DNA from: Pelargonium tetragonum
Taxonomy: Eukaryota > Streptophyta > Magnoliopsida > Geraniales > Geraniaceae
Reading direction: 5' to 3'
DNA length: 64,000 nucleotides
NCBI GenBank assembly: GCA_036897445.1
Contig: JAYMTL010000001.1
Coordinates: forward strand, 124,001 to 188,000
Of the stretch, positions 39,202 to 52,540 are shown one piece after another. Every line of letters begins with the position of its first letter. Within the stretch, counting starts at the first letter, position 1. The position numbers and the translations under genes were made by a program. The notes under the pieces were generated by a model, which did not search any database, had not been told where the DNA came from, and worked only from the letters and a program-made list of their open reading frames with translations.

Positions 39202-39494
39202 GAGGTAATGTAATTAAAGTACAAAAAAAGCAAAGACTTAGAGAGGTCTGACCTTTAGAAGACTAAGAAAGCAAGAAAGCAGAAGAGGTTGGGTATGAAG
39301 GTTAAATTAAGTCAACAACGTCAAGAAGAAGGCAGATATCCATAAGAAGGTAATAGCTCCTAAGAAGAGTACTCCTAGCATCCATCTCCCTTAAGAGTAC
39401 TAAAAAAGAAGTAAGTCAAAGTCAATATCAAGGACTAAGAAAGATACAAAAGTCAAGAAGAATAAGAAATAGAAGTCGAGAAGCTTATTTGAAG
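39202..39494 (+). repeat. Word B followed by purine-rich repeat block
   Basis: GAGGTAATGTAATTAA (39202-39217) starts a 280-base purine-rich stretch. Its end at 39451-39494 (AGTCAAGAAG, GAAATAGAAG, AAGCTTATT, GAAG) aligns with 60249-60284 near the family A copies. Word B is also followed by a purine-rich stretch before family A at 749-787. The order word B, purine-rich part, head, core, tail therefore looks like the layout of one element, truncated here before the head. Confidence 0.5.
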
Positions 39495-40865
39495 TTAAAG
39501 GACATGCGTATACAAGGGGTCTTTAAAAAGGGCCCGACTATGTGCTTCAATCAAAGGAGCGCTACCCGAAATCCTAAAGAGTTAACATAGATGCATATGC
39601 GGGACTTCTCTAATACAAGCGAATAATAGAATATAGGAGCCTGTAATTATGATAAGGCGCGCGTGGCTAAACTAAAAAGGAAAACGTAAGAGATAACTGC
39701 TAAGGCAAAAAGTAGATAATCTGAAGCTATAAATCCTAGTTATAGGCAAGGAAAAGTCCTCAAAGCCTATTAACTTATGAGTAAAAACTTAAGATAAAGG
39801 CACTAAATAAAGTTGCAAAAGGGTTCCTAGTAGAAATTACCTACTTGTTAGTAAGAGGTTTAATCCAAGGGTGCCCGCCTGGACGTGTAAATACTCATAA
39901 AAACGGAAGTTTTGTTTAAAACTAAGGTTGAGTTTTTTAGAGTCTCTTTCCCTACACGGGTGGCTTTGTTTACAAGAGTAGAGTTAAGGAAATTACAGAG
40001 TTACTATACTTTGAAAAATCCCAGGAGCAAAGCTTCAAAATTTCGGTAGCCATTAGGTTCGTTAAATTTATACAAAAATTTCCTGGTTAAGAAAAGGGAG
40101 TCCATTACACTAAGTTGGATACCCCCGTTCGAGCATATCCCACCGCTATATTCTTGTTTATGTTTACCAGAATTTCTTAATCACAGGAGAGTTAATAAAG
40201 TACAAAGGCGGGTTCTTCTAAAGATAAAGACTAAGTCTCGCTTTAATGCACCGAAAGATTCAAGTAAATACTAACTCAAATTTATATAAGAGAATTTCTT
40301 TTAGGATACTGGGTAAGCTTTAATGTATTACTCGGTTGGATTTCAAAAAAGGTTGAACTCTAAAATATCCTTTACCGACAGCTTTGGTACCCTTTTAGAT
40401 TTGTTGTACTTAATTCCCTTTTTTTTGAAAGTAATAAGTTTCTTGTAAAGGCGAGTCTAGATGTAGAGATTAAGGGAGTCCTTTTTATTTTATTATAATA
40501 TATTTACGAGTTTTTACCGGTAAAACTACAGAGCTTGAAATACGCTTAGAAAACCCTAATAAATTACACAGGCAAGTTCCTGGAACTCCTTTATAAAAAC
40601 GTAATAAATACGTATAAATATAAGGAAATCTTAGGTATATGCGCCTACAACAACATTAGAAAATAGGAGCCGATCCACACGGGACGTTTATTCAAATAGC
40701 AGCCCCCGTAAAAAGCCCCTATTTTTGGAAACGCCCCTACTCACTAAAGTTAGATCGCCGTGACTTAAATATGCCTTTTACCAGGATTTCAAATCTGAAA
40801 GTATAAGTTCCCTAAAATTCCCTTTTTATTAAGGCCATACCTCGTTCTTAATATTAATATAATAT

Positions 40866-40880
40866 AAGGATCAGATCCTT
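40866..40880. repeat. Near-continuous palindrome AAGGATC-A-GATCCTT
   Basis: A 7-base-pair perfect dyad around a single A. It belongs to the same class as the other bulk-texture palindromes. Confidence 0.75.
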
Positions 40881-43800
40881 TTGGCTCTGCTTTTAGATGC
40901 TTACAAGAATTTCCCAACTAGAGTAATAAGAGAGTCCTGGTTTAGTATAATGCTTCGTAAGACTTTTATAAAGAGTATCATTAAATAAACAGGTGCCGGG
41001 TTGCTGGTTAAAGCAAAAAACTCAGGATCTCTTTAAGAGTAGCTCGTAATTTGTAGGGTATTTCTTTAAGTAAAAGAGGGGTACTGCTCTAAAGAAAGGG
41101 ATTCTCGGTAATTCCAATACGGGTCGTCGACAATCTCTTTTTTAAATCACAAGTCTTTTTAAAGTTCAAGAAGACTAAAAAAAATCGTTTCGACATACCC
41201 CATTCACAGTAAGGTTCAGGGAATTTCTCCTTTGATTTCACTTCTTTCCTCTATGAATATTGTTGGTATTTTCTCGTCTCGATAGATTAGAAGCAGGAAG
41301 TGACCACCAAACAATTTCTATTTATATTATTCCTGAATTACATAGTTATAAACAGAATCCGCCTAGATATCTACATATTTTTATAGAGCTTAGTAGTTTT
41401 TACTTTTGTGTTTGTGGCTCAGTGAACGAGATTTTTCACCTAACAAATTTCCTTTTAAGTTAAACAGGGAAGGCTAAGGGTCGTATAACTTTCGAAGATA
41501 TAAAAGCTTTTGAATCTAAGGTTAACAGTTAAAAATTTTTTATATAATTACGAAGCAGGACACACCTTGTAATTCTTTGCAAGCAACTTGCGTAGGGTCT
41601 AAAACAGGCGAGAGTGATTTTTTAATGAAAAAGTAAACCATGGGTCTTTCCTGTATTCATGATAGAACGTAACCCTTTAATCCAAACCTTCGGCAGTAGG
41701 GTACGATCCCGATAAGGATAAAGATTACCCCCTGCTAAACCAGAACATCCTGCGAAATTCTTGGGAGAATACCTTACTAAGTACAGTATATTATACTACC
41801 CGATGTCAAATCCTTACCTATCAACAAGAAGTCTCAAACTCTCTAGGGATGCGGTTGCGTACTTTTTATTAAAAAGCCCTTGTTTACTTTTGTCTCACTC
41901 AAACTCTACTTATTGAAAACGAAAATCATTCTGCATACTCTTTGGCAATTTTCCTTTTTGACCGACAGAGATATTAGAGTCCTTTTACTAAGTTCTATTT
42001 TGCTCCACTATACTAAAAGTACTAGAAAACCGAGTACTAAAGTAGGCCTTGATTACCTCAATTAAAATAGGTATGGGTACAACAAAAGCTTTTTAAGACA
42101 AGGCTACAATCAGAAATAGGTACGTTCTATTAAGTTAATTTAAGCGGTTAAAAAGTAGAGAATTGCTTAGATCCTATAAACACGGGAACCTCAGATTATC
42201 GTTTTTAGTGATACCCTTTCAAAGTCAGAGTAATATCTCTCTTTAGATTTGCTTTTTATAGTACATAATTTTAGTTTTAATAAAGGACTTACACGCTCTC
42301 TACTCTTAGAATTAATACCTTAGCAGAATTAGAGCTTTTCGTTATTTCTAAATTTTACTTCGGTTTTCAACATTTTATTGTTGCCCGCTAAACTAGTGCT
42401 TAGAATCCCCTAACTATATTTATTTACTTTATAAGGGTTCTCTCATAATATCTAAGGGGAAGTCAAAAAAAGATTCTATAGAAGCGACCACGAAAGTTAT
42501 AGTCTTACTTTCTGGATACTCCAGTCAGTCTTGTACAATAGATACAATAAAGTATGTCCTATGAAACTCGTTAACTCTAGGAGAGATCTGTAAAAATTCG
42601 TAATAAGATAGGAGTCATAAAACCCTAATGAAATTTATATACCAAAAAAAGATTTTCTAGCGAATTGGGGGTTTCCACAACCTTAAAAAATGTACAGGAG
42701 TTCCTTAATCTTAAACTTGATACTAAAGGGGCCTCTTTTGTGTGTGATTCCACTACAACTCCTAACCATTAGGAATTCTCGCGGATTCTATTATCAATGG
42801 AGCTCTAAATACTTGCTGTTGACGGGACACTAGTGTATTTTTAGCTGAGTTTTTAGCAAGATTATATAGAGTATACTTTTTGACTTTAACTTAAACGCTA
42901 GCCCTAGAGTCAAGTGAAATTATAAAAAAAGGAATGTGAGTATCCTATTGCAATTAGATTTTAGTTGAATTTTCTAAAACCTTAACACCCGCTACTTATC
43001 TGATTCAGGTACATGAAAAGGATGCTTTTACTGATAGAAGTCCCTGCTATATGAAATAATTACTCACTGCTACGGCTTTAACACAAGAGTATTACAAAGA
43101 CTTCATGGAGCCCCTAAACTGCCTTTGTCTCCAGGATTATATTCTTTGTTTTGAAAAGGCTTCGCCAATACTCGACAAGGAAACCCCAATATTGTACCTA
43201 AGCTGCGCACAAAAAGTTACTACAAGGAAAACTATCTGGACTCATTTACGTTCTCCAGAATTACTAAGACTTAAATATGGAGTTCTTTTTATTACCAGGT
43301 TTGTTAAAGTACAGACGCCTTTGCACAGCCCCGTTTTCCACTCTACACTATATAACTAGAAATTCCCTAGATTTGTACAACGAAATACTAAATAGTGGGC
43401 TCATACGTGACACTCTAATTTGCTATCAAGCGGCTCCTATTACAAGATTCTGGCCTGAATTTAAAAGGAGGATCGGGATCAAGTTTATAGATTATATAAG
43501 GGCATTCTCTAGTAAGGCATAGGCTATAAAGAAAGAGAATCTAGTACAAAGCTACTTTAAGAAAACTATCTCGGGTTAGTTCTAGTCTCTAGGATTTAGG
43601 GCCTTCCCCTCGTGAAATATATTAGATTCCAATCTAGTGTCATCCCTAGAATAATGAAACTTTCTTAGATAGAATGCAAAAGGATACCCTTTTTTTGTGT
43701 CTGCTAAGACCTGTTTTGTAACTAGTAACACAATTGTCTATTATATCAGAGTAAATATAAGAATAAGAATACGTCAATACGCCTCCTCAACAAAAAAAAC

Positions 43801-46800
43801 GGGGACTTATTAAGTAAGGACCTCGTCAGACTTCCAAGCCAGAGACGAGAAAGAGAGACTTCACACTATTGAAACCCACAAAGCCCTTTGTTGAAAACAA
43901 GGGACTAAACCCGGGGAGGCTTAAAAGTATATCAATTTCTGCTTACCTAAGAACTATTTCGTTAGACTACTTTAACTTAGTTATCTTTCTTGTATTATAC
44001 AGAAGAGCTAACAGACGCCCCCTTTGAAATAAGGAAAGATGCCTTACTTTTAGGGCTTAACTTAACTTTCAGGAATGCTCGATGTTTTAACTGCAATACT
44101 AATACAAATCTAAATACCCTGTTTACTTCAGAACAAGTTTGAATTCCGATTATTTTCAGGTTATTGTACTACTAAAGGCTCCATAAGTGTATGTCTGTTT
44201 TCTCTATTCAAGTATAGCAGTAAAAAGCAAGCGTGCCAGAAATCGACCTATATATAAAGAATTTTATAAGTACGCAAAAGCTCTTGCGAGGTGGCTACTT
44301 TTCTACCCCAACAGGCGTTCTTTCGCCTTAAAGTAAACTCAAAAGTCTTGCTCTTGATGAAGAACCCCTTGTCTCTCCTTGTCCTGAACTTAAAAGACTT
44401 GTAATCCTATTTTTTCTTATCAATTATAAATAAACTTAATTTCTATTTGAGAAACTAAAAGGTATTGCTGGTGTTTTGGGTTTATTCCCCTTTTATTATA
44501 AGGAAAATCTCCTCTAGAGAGTTTTCTTATTTTCAGATTCTATTTTTATCAAATTTATAGCTTCCGCTTGCAATGAATTTGTATACGAATAACAAGTAAA
44601 ATCTCGAATTACTACCTAAAGATCCAGAATAAGAAAGGTATAATAAAACTAAAGGCAATGACTTGAAGCCTGTGCACAATAGAAACTGATTCCGATTATT
44701 AAACTTACCTTAAAAGCCTAGTATTTCCTAAATTAAAAACTACCCTAGGGAAACCTTGACTAAATCTTATCCGGATTAACCCCATCTTATATAAACGAAG
44801 TAGCAAACTCTTAAAACTTCCAGTATCGGAATACTATGACTAAAGCCTTACGCATCTCTGGGAGTGTGCAAATGGAAGATTTTTAGGAATTCTTCTTTAG
44901 GCCTATGCCTTATTTCCTGCAAAAAGTGGATACCTTGATGAACGCAAATCAAACGAGTGAACCCTCTTTTGTAAAAGCCTTGGCTTGTCTCTTAAACAAG
45001 TAATTAGCAGACCCGCTTCTAGATAAAATTCAAAGGCAAAAGCAAGCAGTACAATATTAAATTCTGAATAAGGGGGGCAGTTATTTTCAATTTTCAGGGT
45101 TTCAAAAAAGGAGGCTCTTTGCAAAGAAACTCATAATTTGTCGTTATATGAAAATGAAATACATTTACTGTTATCAACGTTGTCTAGACTTTGCCGTTAG
45201 AAAGGCAGTAAGCCCAAATCTAAATTACATAAGCTAAGATTCTAGCAATTTTAGTTCTGCTTCCGTCCGCCCGCTTTTTATAAGTTTTATAAGAAGTATT
45301 AGACGTCAAGGCTATTGGCAGGGATCTAAGGAATACCAAAAAACCCTTATTGCACAGCTTCCGCGCTTTTTGTTCGACAAAACAACTTTCTATTAGTTTT
45401 AGGTGAGTAGTGAGGTTCAACCCTATATTTAATTTAAAAAAGGACCCTAGATAAACCCGAATTAGAGTATAAATTATATACGAGTTACCCCTTTCAGGGG
45501 ATTTTGACAAGTAAAAAGTACTGCTTTTAAGAAAAGACCTCGAATTTTAGTTAAAAACTTGTGCAGAAAAGTACTTTGAATTGTAGAATCGCCCGGATCA
45601 GGCTCAAATTCTATGATACTGAAAATTTAGTAATTGAAATATCAAAACTGAAAAACCCCTTGCAGCTATCAATTAAAAAGGGAATAGACATAACGAAAAG
45701 GCAATGCAAAAAATAGGGAGGGAAACCCTATAACTTTATACTTTGACTGGATCCCGATAAGTTAATACTAAATAAAGCGCAGATTGATCGCATATAAACA
45801 AAACTTAATGCTAAAAAATGACACTAAGGTAAGAATCTTTACTCATTTGAAGAACACACCCCAATTGCACGTTTGATATTAATATTTATCCTTTAGGAAC
45901 CCCATAGAAGCCTCGGATCTTTTTTTATTTCCGGTAGAAGTAGGTTCAAGTTTGACTATTTCTAAACTAAAAGCGAAAATAGAGGCCCTTTAAGGAAGCT
46001 TTTCGAAAACAAGTCTAATACTTTAATCCGAGGAACGAGAACACTCCGGGGTAACTTATAGGCTAGGATTCCCGACTTTAAATTCGTACAGGCTCAAGCT
46101 TTCAAAGCTATATTACATCCTTATCCTTTTTCGGGCTTTTTTGAAGAAAAGTTCTGCTGGTTACAAAAAGTATAGAGGTTTTTCCGAGTAAGTTTCTCTA
46201 TTTATGTTATGGGTGAAATACATGCTTGGTAGTTAAGGACTCCTTGAAGATTCTTGATTGTTGCTCAGAAATTTGAATAGTAAAAACTAGGGAATGCTGG
46301 GATATAGGTATACGCAAAAGGGTCACAATAAATAAGGTAATAGGACACCCCTGAGTTAAAACTGCAAAAGCGGAGTCGGCCTTAAAAGAATTAGGATATA
46401 ATACACGCCCTCCCTCAAGCTAGAGGCGCTTTTAATAAATATTAGGAATTTAAAAAAGAAAGAATTCTCTAGTGCAGTACTTTTACAAGTATAGTCTTGA
46501 AGGTCTAGGTTTTAGAAACAATTATCTAGAAAGTTCCCAGATTCCTTTTAGCGTTTACATAAAGAGTATAGTCTCCAATCTCAAGCAATTCCTTTTGCTA
46601 AAGCTTTACATCCTGCGCCATATTATATTGTTAGGTTCCGTAATTTACGAAACCGCTAGCCGACTGAGAATAAAATCTCATTGAAACAAGTAAATATCTC
46701 AAATTTACCCTTTATATCTTCCTATCCTAAACCTGAATGCCGCCTTTACTATAAAGGCTTCATCAGGGGCATGTCCTGGATATGGAGACAATATCAGCAA

Positions 46801-46971
46801 AAGCTGGATTAAAGAGGTTTTCTCTAATAATTAAGTATCAAACAACAAGCCTCCTTTCGCCGGCGGGGCACTAAAAAAGACTTTGTTATCTCCGCTATTA
46901 GAATTTCTTGGAATAATATATTTAAATTTTAAAGAGATCCGAGGGAATCTCGTACTCTTACCATTTCTAGG

Positions 46972-46983
46972 TATATATATATA
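46972..46983. repeat. (TA)n microsatellite
   Basis: Six consecutive TA steps. It is short and of no assigned function. Confidence 0.8.
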
Positions 46984-47456
46984 AGTAAAAAGTCACTCTA
47001 TGTAACGGAGTTCCCCTTTTTAATAAATATGCGCGACTTGGAATAAGAACTGTGCCTCAGATTCTATTCTACTATACTTGTTATTTTTCTAATTAGGAAT
47101 ACTTTAACCCTTTAAAGTCAAAATGTAGATTATGGATAAAAAAAGAAAAACACATAAATTTAGTAGAACAAATAACACCTCTAAAACCTCATCTGGATTG
47201 CTGCTTTTTTTACTTTCTGGTTAATTTAAATTAGGGGCTTTTCGTTTTAATACTACTTTTTTTGATAATTATCTTATTCCTTATCATTTTAGCTTGTCCT
47301 TGAATAATTAAACATTAGAACGAAGTATAAACTCGGGTTTTGTGGCAATCTCTTGAGGAAACCCTATAATATACTAGCTTAGTTCAATGCCTTTTCTGTC
47401 TTTTTAAGATTGTAGAGCTTCCGATGTATGTAAATTTAGGGGATTTCCTTTGGAAA

Positions 47457-47486
47457 AATTGTTAATTGAGGAATTGTTAATTGATT
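47457..47486. repeat. Tandem duplication, 15-base unit, two copies
   Basis: AATTGTTAATTGAGG is followed directly by AATTGTTAATTGATT, 13 of 15 bases alike. This is a local slippage duplication. Confidence 0.8.
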
Positions 47487-50400
47487 GACTTTTAGGAACT
47501 TTTACGGATTTGACTTTTCATTATACAGCTTTGAAAAACAGGACTTGCTAGCTTAATCCCGAACCTCTCCAATAAAGAACAGGCTCTTAAGCATGAAAAT
47601 TTCTAAGTGGACTAGAATCCCAAACTATAAAGAGGTCTTATAAAATAGAAGCTCATAGATACAAAGTTTTGTTAGAGTTTCTATATGTCTCATATTTTAA
47701 GGGGGCAATAGTAAAGTACTCACTAACAGATGGCTAATCCGAATTCTATTTAGTGTGCTTTGGTGTCTCCTCCTACACCTCAGAATCCCCGACTGGAGTA
47801 TAGGAATTCCTTCTAACTAACCAACTAATTTGTGGTAAATCGCGAAAAGAAAAAGTCTAGTTCAAAAATCTTACTACAAAAGAGAGCTTTAAATCTAGTG
47901 CTGAGTTTTGCCTTATAAAGATACTTTGTACAAGAACCTCTAAGGAAATCTTCCTTTATATAACCCCGGGTCTACTTACCGAAAAACTTTAGCCGTTATA
48001 ACTTGAGGGGTACCGCTTGTTGAATAAGCAGTAGTTAGATCTCTCGATAAGCGCAACTTAAGAAATTATAGGATTTCGACTTACTCTCAGCGAAATATTA
48101 GCGTAAAGAGAAGCAGTCCTCTATTAAATGTATATCTTCCGAGTGGATACTATAGAATCAAAGGATACCCAATTCCCTTCTAGTAGAAGTGGAGTATTAA
48201 CTACTTAAAGTCTATCGTGAGAATTTCTTTTTCTTTCAGGTCAGGCAGGTATTAGATTATAGAAAAGCAATTCCTTTACGGAGTGAAAGAGACTTACTAC
48301 TTATATTGTATTGCTAAGGATACTTTTGAATGATAAAAAAATTTATATACAAGAAACCTTATCTAACTGACTTTCTATCAACGTAAAGAAGCTTTTGCTT
48401 TGTGGCGATCTGACACAAGGTATTGGGCTAAAGTTCTAACCTTAGTTACCCTAGAGCCGCTGCTATTCTTTCTAAGAGTTTTCACTGTTTCAGGGAAGAG
48501 TTAAACCGGTGGTTTGGAATCCCTTTCAAAAAGAATCCCTGATTTATTGTCTTTTATTGTCTGTAGAAGCCTGCGTGGTACTCCGTGTTTAAATCCCCTT
48601 TTAATAAAGTACTATACTATCAGTAATATCATTTAATATATAAGGACAGAGATTTTCGGAGTATATTGTAAGACCGGGTTAGTTGTAATTTAGTTTTCCT
48701 AAGGGTGCTTCACTGGTTAAAGGTTTAATATAGATAATAGATAGAGTGGGATACTAATAGATTTTCTACGGTAGCTTATTAAGTTAATTTTAGAGGTCGT
48801 GTTTTTTGAAGTAACGGGAGGGGGAACCTAGCATACATCAATATCATATTATTTATTGTTTATTGGCGAAAAGCCCTTTCTTTTTATGTACTTAATTATG
48901 AGATTAGAGCCTTCGAGAATGTAATGATAGGAGAACTCAAATTTAGCTTTTGACAGCCATGCTTTTTTAATTAAACTCTCAAGATTTGCTAATTTTGTTA
49001 CTAAGCGGAGATTGCACGAGTACCCTTGGAATAAAAATCAGCTGGATTTTGTAACTCTTGGATATCCTAGAATTTTTTAGGAAACTCCTAATCACGGAAA
49101 ATAGCATATATAAATTCAGGTTTTCTGGAGTAGCTCGTAAACAAAATGCTAGTTGACCGCGGATTTGAGTCTATACTTGTAATGTAATGAATGTAATAAA
49201 ATATGTTACTTTTTATAAAGCCAGGATAGACCTCTTTAATTTTTATTTAATTCTTAGAAGTAACAAAGAGACTTAAGGCATACACCGACTTAATTCCCCA
49301 CTAAATTGAAAATATCCTAAGCAAAAGGTTTGAATTTAGATAGGTAGCTGTTTGCTAAGTCTCCAGGGAAAAGCTTGTCTAAAAATTCACAAGGTCGAAT
49401 TAAAATAAAATGTGTATAATCAAGTATAGTATTTACTACAATTTTTATAAAACGCTAGCTATTAGAGAGGGCCTTACCTGGTCAACTTAACTCACTTTAC
49501 TTTAAATATAGAGCAAGTTCTTGCTACGTTGAGTTTTCTGGGCTAGTTTAGAAAGATTTAGGATTACTACTAATATTTAGTTTATAATTTATATGGATCA
49601 GTTATTCCCTTTTTGCCATAAATAAAGTATATAAGAAATTCTATGAAACACTCATTCTAGGCAAAGGGGCACAACACTCTGAAATCGATACAAGAAAGTA
49701 GAGTTCTAATCAGAAAAGGAATGCCACTTGACTTAAAAATCTTTGCTTTAGATAATAAGTAGATATCATTGCATAGTAGTGAACTTTAAGAAACTGAAAA
49801 TCACTTCAATTAAAAATTTTCAAGTCCTTATACAAGTTTTTTGCAAATACGTTTAGTTTAAGAAAGAAAAGAGTAGATAGAGTTATTAAACTCTTTATTG
49901 AACTAATCTCTAACCAGTATTCACTACTCATAAGGTTTAATAGTCTAGATTTGACAGTAGAGGGACTTACTTATCTCGGCTTAGTTCAAAGTTTATACTG
50001 GAATTCGTAGAAGACTTTCTTCTTAAAAAGCCTAGAACTAGGTTGACGGCTTCGAATTTTCCTTATGTGCTTTCGCTAACTATATTTACTTTTGGTAAAT
50101 TTTGGAGTATCTTACTATTTTAAATATGGATCCAGCAACCTCTAATTTCTATTTTACAGGACTGAGATCGGATACGTCTAACTAACACTTACTTAGTGAT
50201 GGTTTGAATATTCCCTAATTCATAAATTAATTTCTAATTCCTCGCCCTTTTGAGTATTTGACTACCTTACTAAAGGACAGATTCTCGGGTTAATAAAAAA
50301 GTTTTTAAAGGCATCGGTTACAGGATTTGAACCACCCGCATCCTTTGATCTATGGAAACCTATTAGGATTGATGTACACTTGTTACAAATAATAAATATT

Positions 50401-51839
50401 AAAATAGGACTTTCAGAGCACTTACTCGTTTCTGTTTATCTTTTGAACTCTTAGTAGACCTACTTTCAAATTAATTGAGGGTTTTCTAAAAATGAATAAG
50501 GCAGGTTAGACTCAGCTTATATGTAACCCTCGGTAAATAATTGAAAAGTCAAAAAAAATTTCAATATACATTGTATGACTTACTAGATTAGAGTCCTTTT
50601 GTTTTCATGGAATTCCTTTTTCGATGCTAAGCAAATCACGCATGCTATGTATGTTACAGGTCTCATACTGTTATAGTTAATATATTCCTGAATTTGGATA
50701 CCAGATAAGGGAAGAATTTCTGATGTTCGACTCTAGATTATATGGAAGACTTTTAAGCTGATTTTTCAAGAATCATTAGATACGAGAAAGCTCCTCAAAA
50801 AGGGATCCTCTACCTATGAGACATTTGAGATGGTCTAAGCAATCCACAAGAAGGACGCATTCTAGGCTTTTAAGGGTGTCCTCCCTTTCAAAAACCTAAC
50901 GAGTAAAATCCAGTATATTTTGCTTACATAAGTATAAAAACCCCGGGGTCTTATAAACTCAATCTTTTTTTTCTAAGGAATAGCTAGCAAGCAGAAACGG
51001 AAACTTATATTTATTTGCTCAAAAAGGACGGAAATCTAACTAAAATTTGTTATTTCTCTATAAAAGAGGAGGGCTTTTCGATCATGTTATCGTATCCAGA
51101 ACTCCTACTCCTATAGTGAAATCAAAGACTCAGAAAAGTTACTGTTTATAACTTTGTTAAAGGGCTTGCTTTAAACTAATTATGGAAGGGAGACTCCACA
51201 AAGAGGTAGGATCCCTCGGTATTTAGTAATCTAACACTGAAGTGTTGTATTAAAAGCATTGCGGAATAAAGCTCCTGGAATAGTACTCTAAAGTAGAGGA
51301 GATTGACTTCTTTCTTCCACTAAAGGTTTTGCTTAGTAAAATTATGAGGGCCTCATTACAACTAAATTCAATGATAACCTACAATAGAAAAATGCCATAG
51401 ACACAAAGGGAGGATTATAAAAGAGTGCCGGTTTACAAGAGACTCACTTTAATAAAGGCAAGCCTGGGTTTCCTTTTGGCTCACTATACTCGTTTACTTT
51501 TATATAATTCTACAGCTCCTGATGCCGCAATCCGCTAAAAATGAAAGGGGGTGTTTAAGTCCAAAAGCAATGAATAATAAGGACTAAAACCCTTAACTCT
51601 CACTAATAGGACCCCGCGTAAACCTCCTCAAGAGAACCGCAGGAATCTCTAGTCACGATGGGACCTGAAAGCTCTGTAAATTTTAATTAAACAAAAATTT
51701 TGACCAAAAAGGAAAACAATAACTTTCCTTGTTCTTTTTAATGGGTTATACTTAAAATTTTAGACGCTACTAGCGGGGAATTCCAATACGAGTTGTGCTT
51801 TTTGTAAGGTACTTAATTGCTTTGATATACTATAACTCT

Positions 51840-52540
51840 ACAAAGGAAGTTTTCCTACTTTAATCCTGGCACTCTATTATCCCCTTAATATTATACTCCA
51901 CGCTATACCTATGATACGAGTTGTACTATTCTATTTAGTCTTATTTGTTAGTATCCTATTAGTTAGAAGACCTTACACTAACACCAACAGGAAAGGCAGA
52001 ACCCTCTTCAATTTGTGACTTCCCAGACTCTTAGAAAGAGACCTCAGAACCTGAACTTATACTATAACTTCTTAGACTCCTTATTTGAAATAACCAGAGC
52101 TATAGCTATAAAACTAATTATATAACTAGGAAGCTTTTTACAATTAAATTGAATTATTCGCTAGCATTAAAATCTCTTCTTGACTTCCTTCTTATTTCCT
52201 AAACTAAAACTTAACTAGACTTGCACTCAGATTCTGTAGCTGCTTACTTGTTCATATTCATAGACCCTTTTTAATAAGATTGTCCCTCTATCTAGACTCT
52301 TAGCCTGTCTTATAAACCCTAACTATTGTATTCTATTCGTATTATATTATATGCATTCTTGTTTTTCTTAATTGTTGAATTAGATAATTTAGAATTAGAA
52401 TTGCTTTAGTTGTATTAGGGCTGTCGCACCTCATCGCCTATGTAGCTTATTGTTAAAGAAGAGTTTGCCCTAGTAGATAATACATGAATCTCTTTTACTA
52501 CTGAGTAAACATTCTTTGTTTACGAGGTAATGTAATTAAT
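51840..52540. repeat. Smooth, pyrimidine-biased repeat block ending in word B
   Basis: About 700 bases without the G-run/C-run palindromes, rich in TA, CTT and ACT steps, and closing with GAGGTAATGTAATTAA at 52524-52539. Immediately after word B the bulk texture returns, so word B may be the right-hand boundary here. That conflicts with 39202, where the smooth part follows word B on the same strand. Either word B is internal or different parts of the element survive at the two sites. No coding remnant is recognisable. Confidence 0.45.
52524..52539 (+). repeat. Word B, GAGGTAATGTAATTAA
   Basis: All 16 bases are identical to 39202-39217, 13 kb away. It stands at the change from smooth to bulk texture. 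Confidence 0.55.

Larger units (their letters stand above)
39495..51840. other. Gene-free bulk sequence, palindrome-rich
   Basis: About 12.3 kb with no supportable gene. In a hand survey of 40000-41000 the GG-few-bases-CC or similar clusters came about every 50-95 bases. Overlapping short frames at 43105-43359 and 43277-43522 (plus strand) and two minus-strand frames at 44903-45510 were read; none shows a known motif. Two small direct or low-complexity repeats are listed separately. Confidence 0.6.

Noticed and set aside
43105-43522. Two overlapping plus-strand frames, 84 and 81 codons
   Set aside because: They overlap in different frames and show no recognised motif. A broken gene could look like this, but there is nothing to identify it.
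44903-45510. Two minus-strand frames (96 and 73 codons) in a row
   Set aside because: They lie in different frames with a gap of about 95 bases, and neither shows a motif. Chance frames are the simpler reading.
50321-50340. Minus-strand T-arm-like stretch (complement of CAGGATTTGAACCACC)
   Set aside because: Only two of the five T-stem pairs next to the loop form, and no acceptor, D or anticodon arm could be placed.
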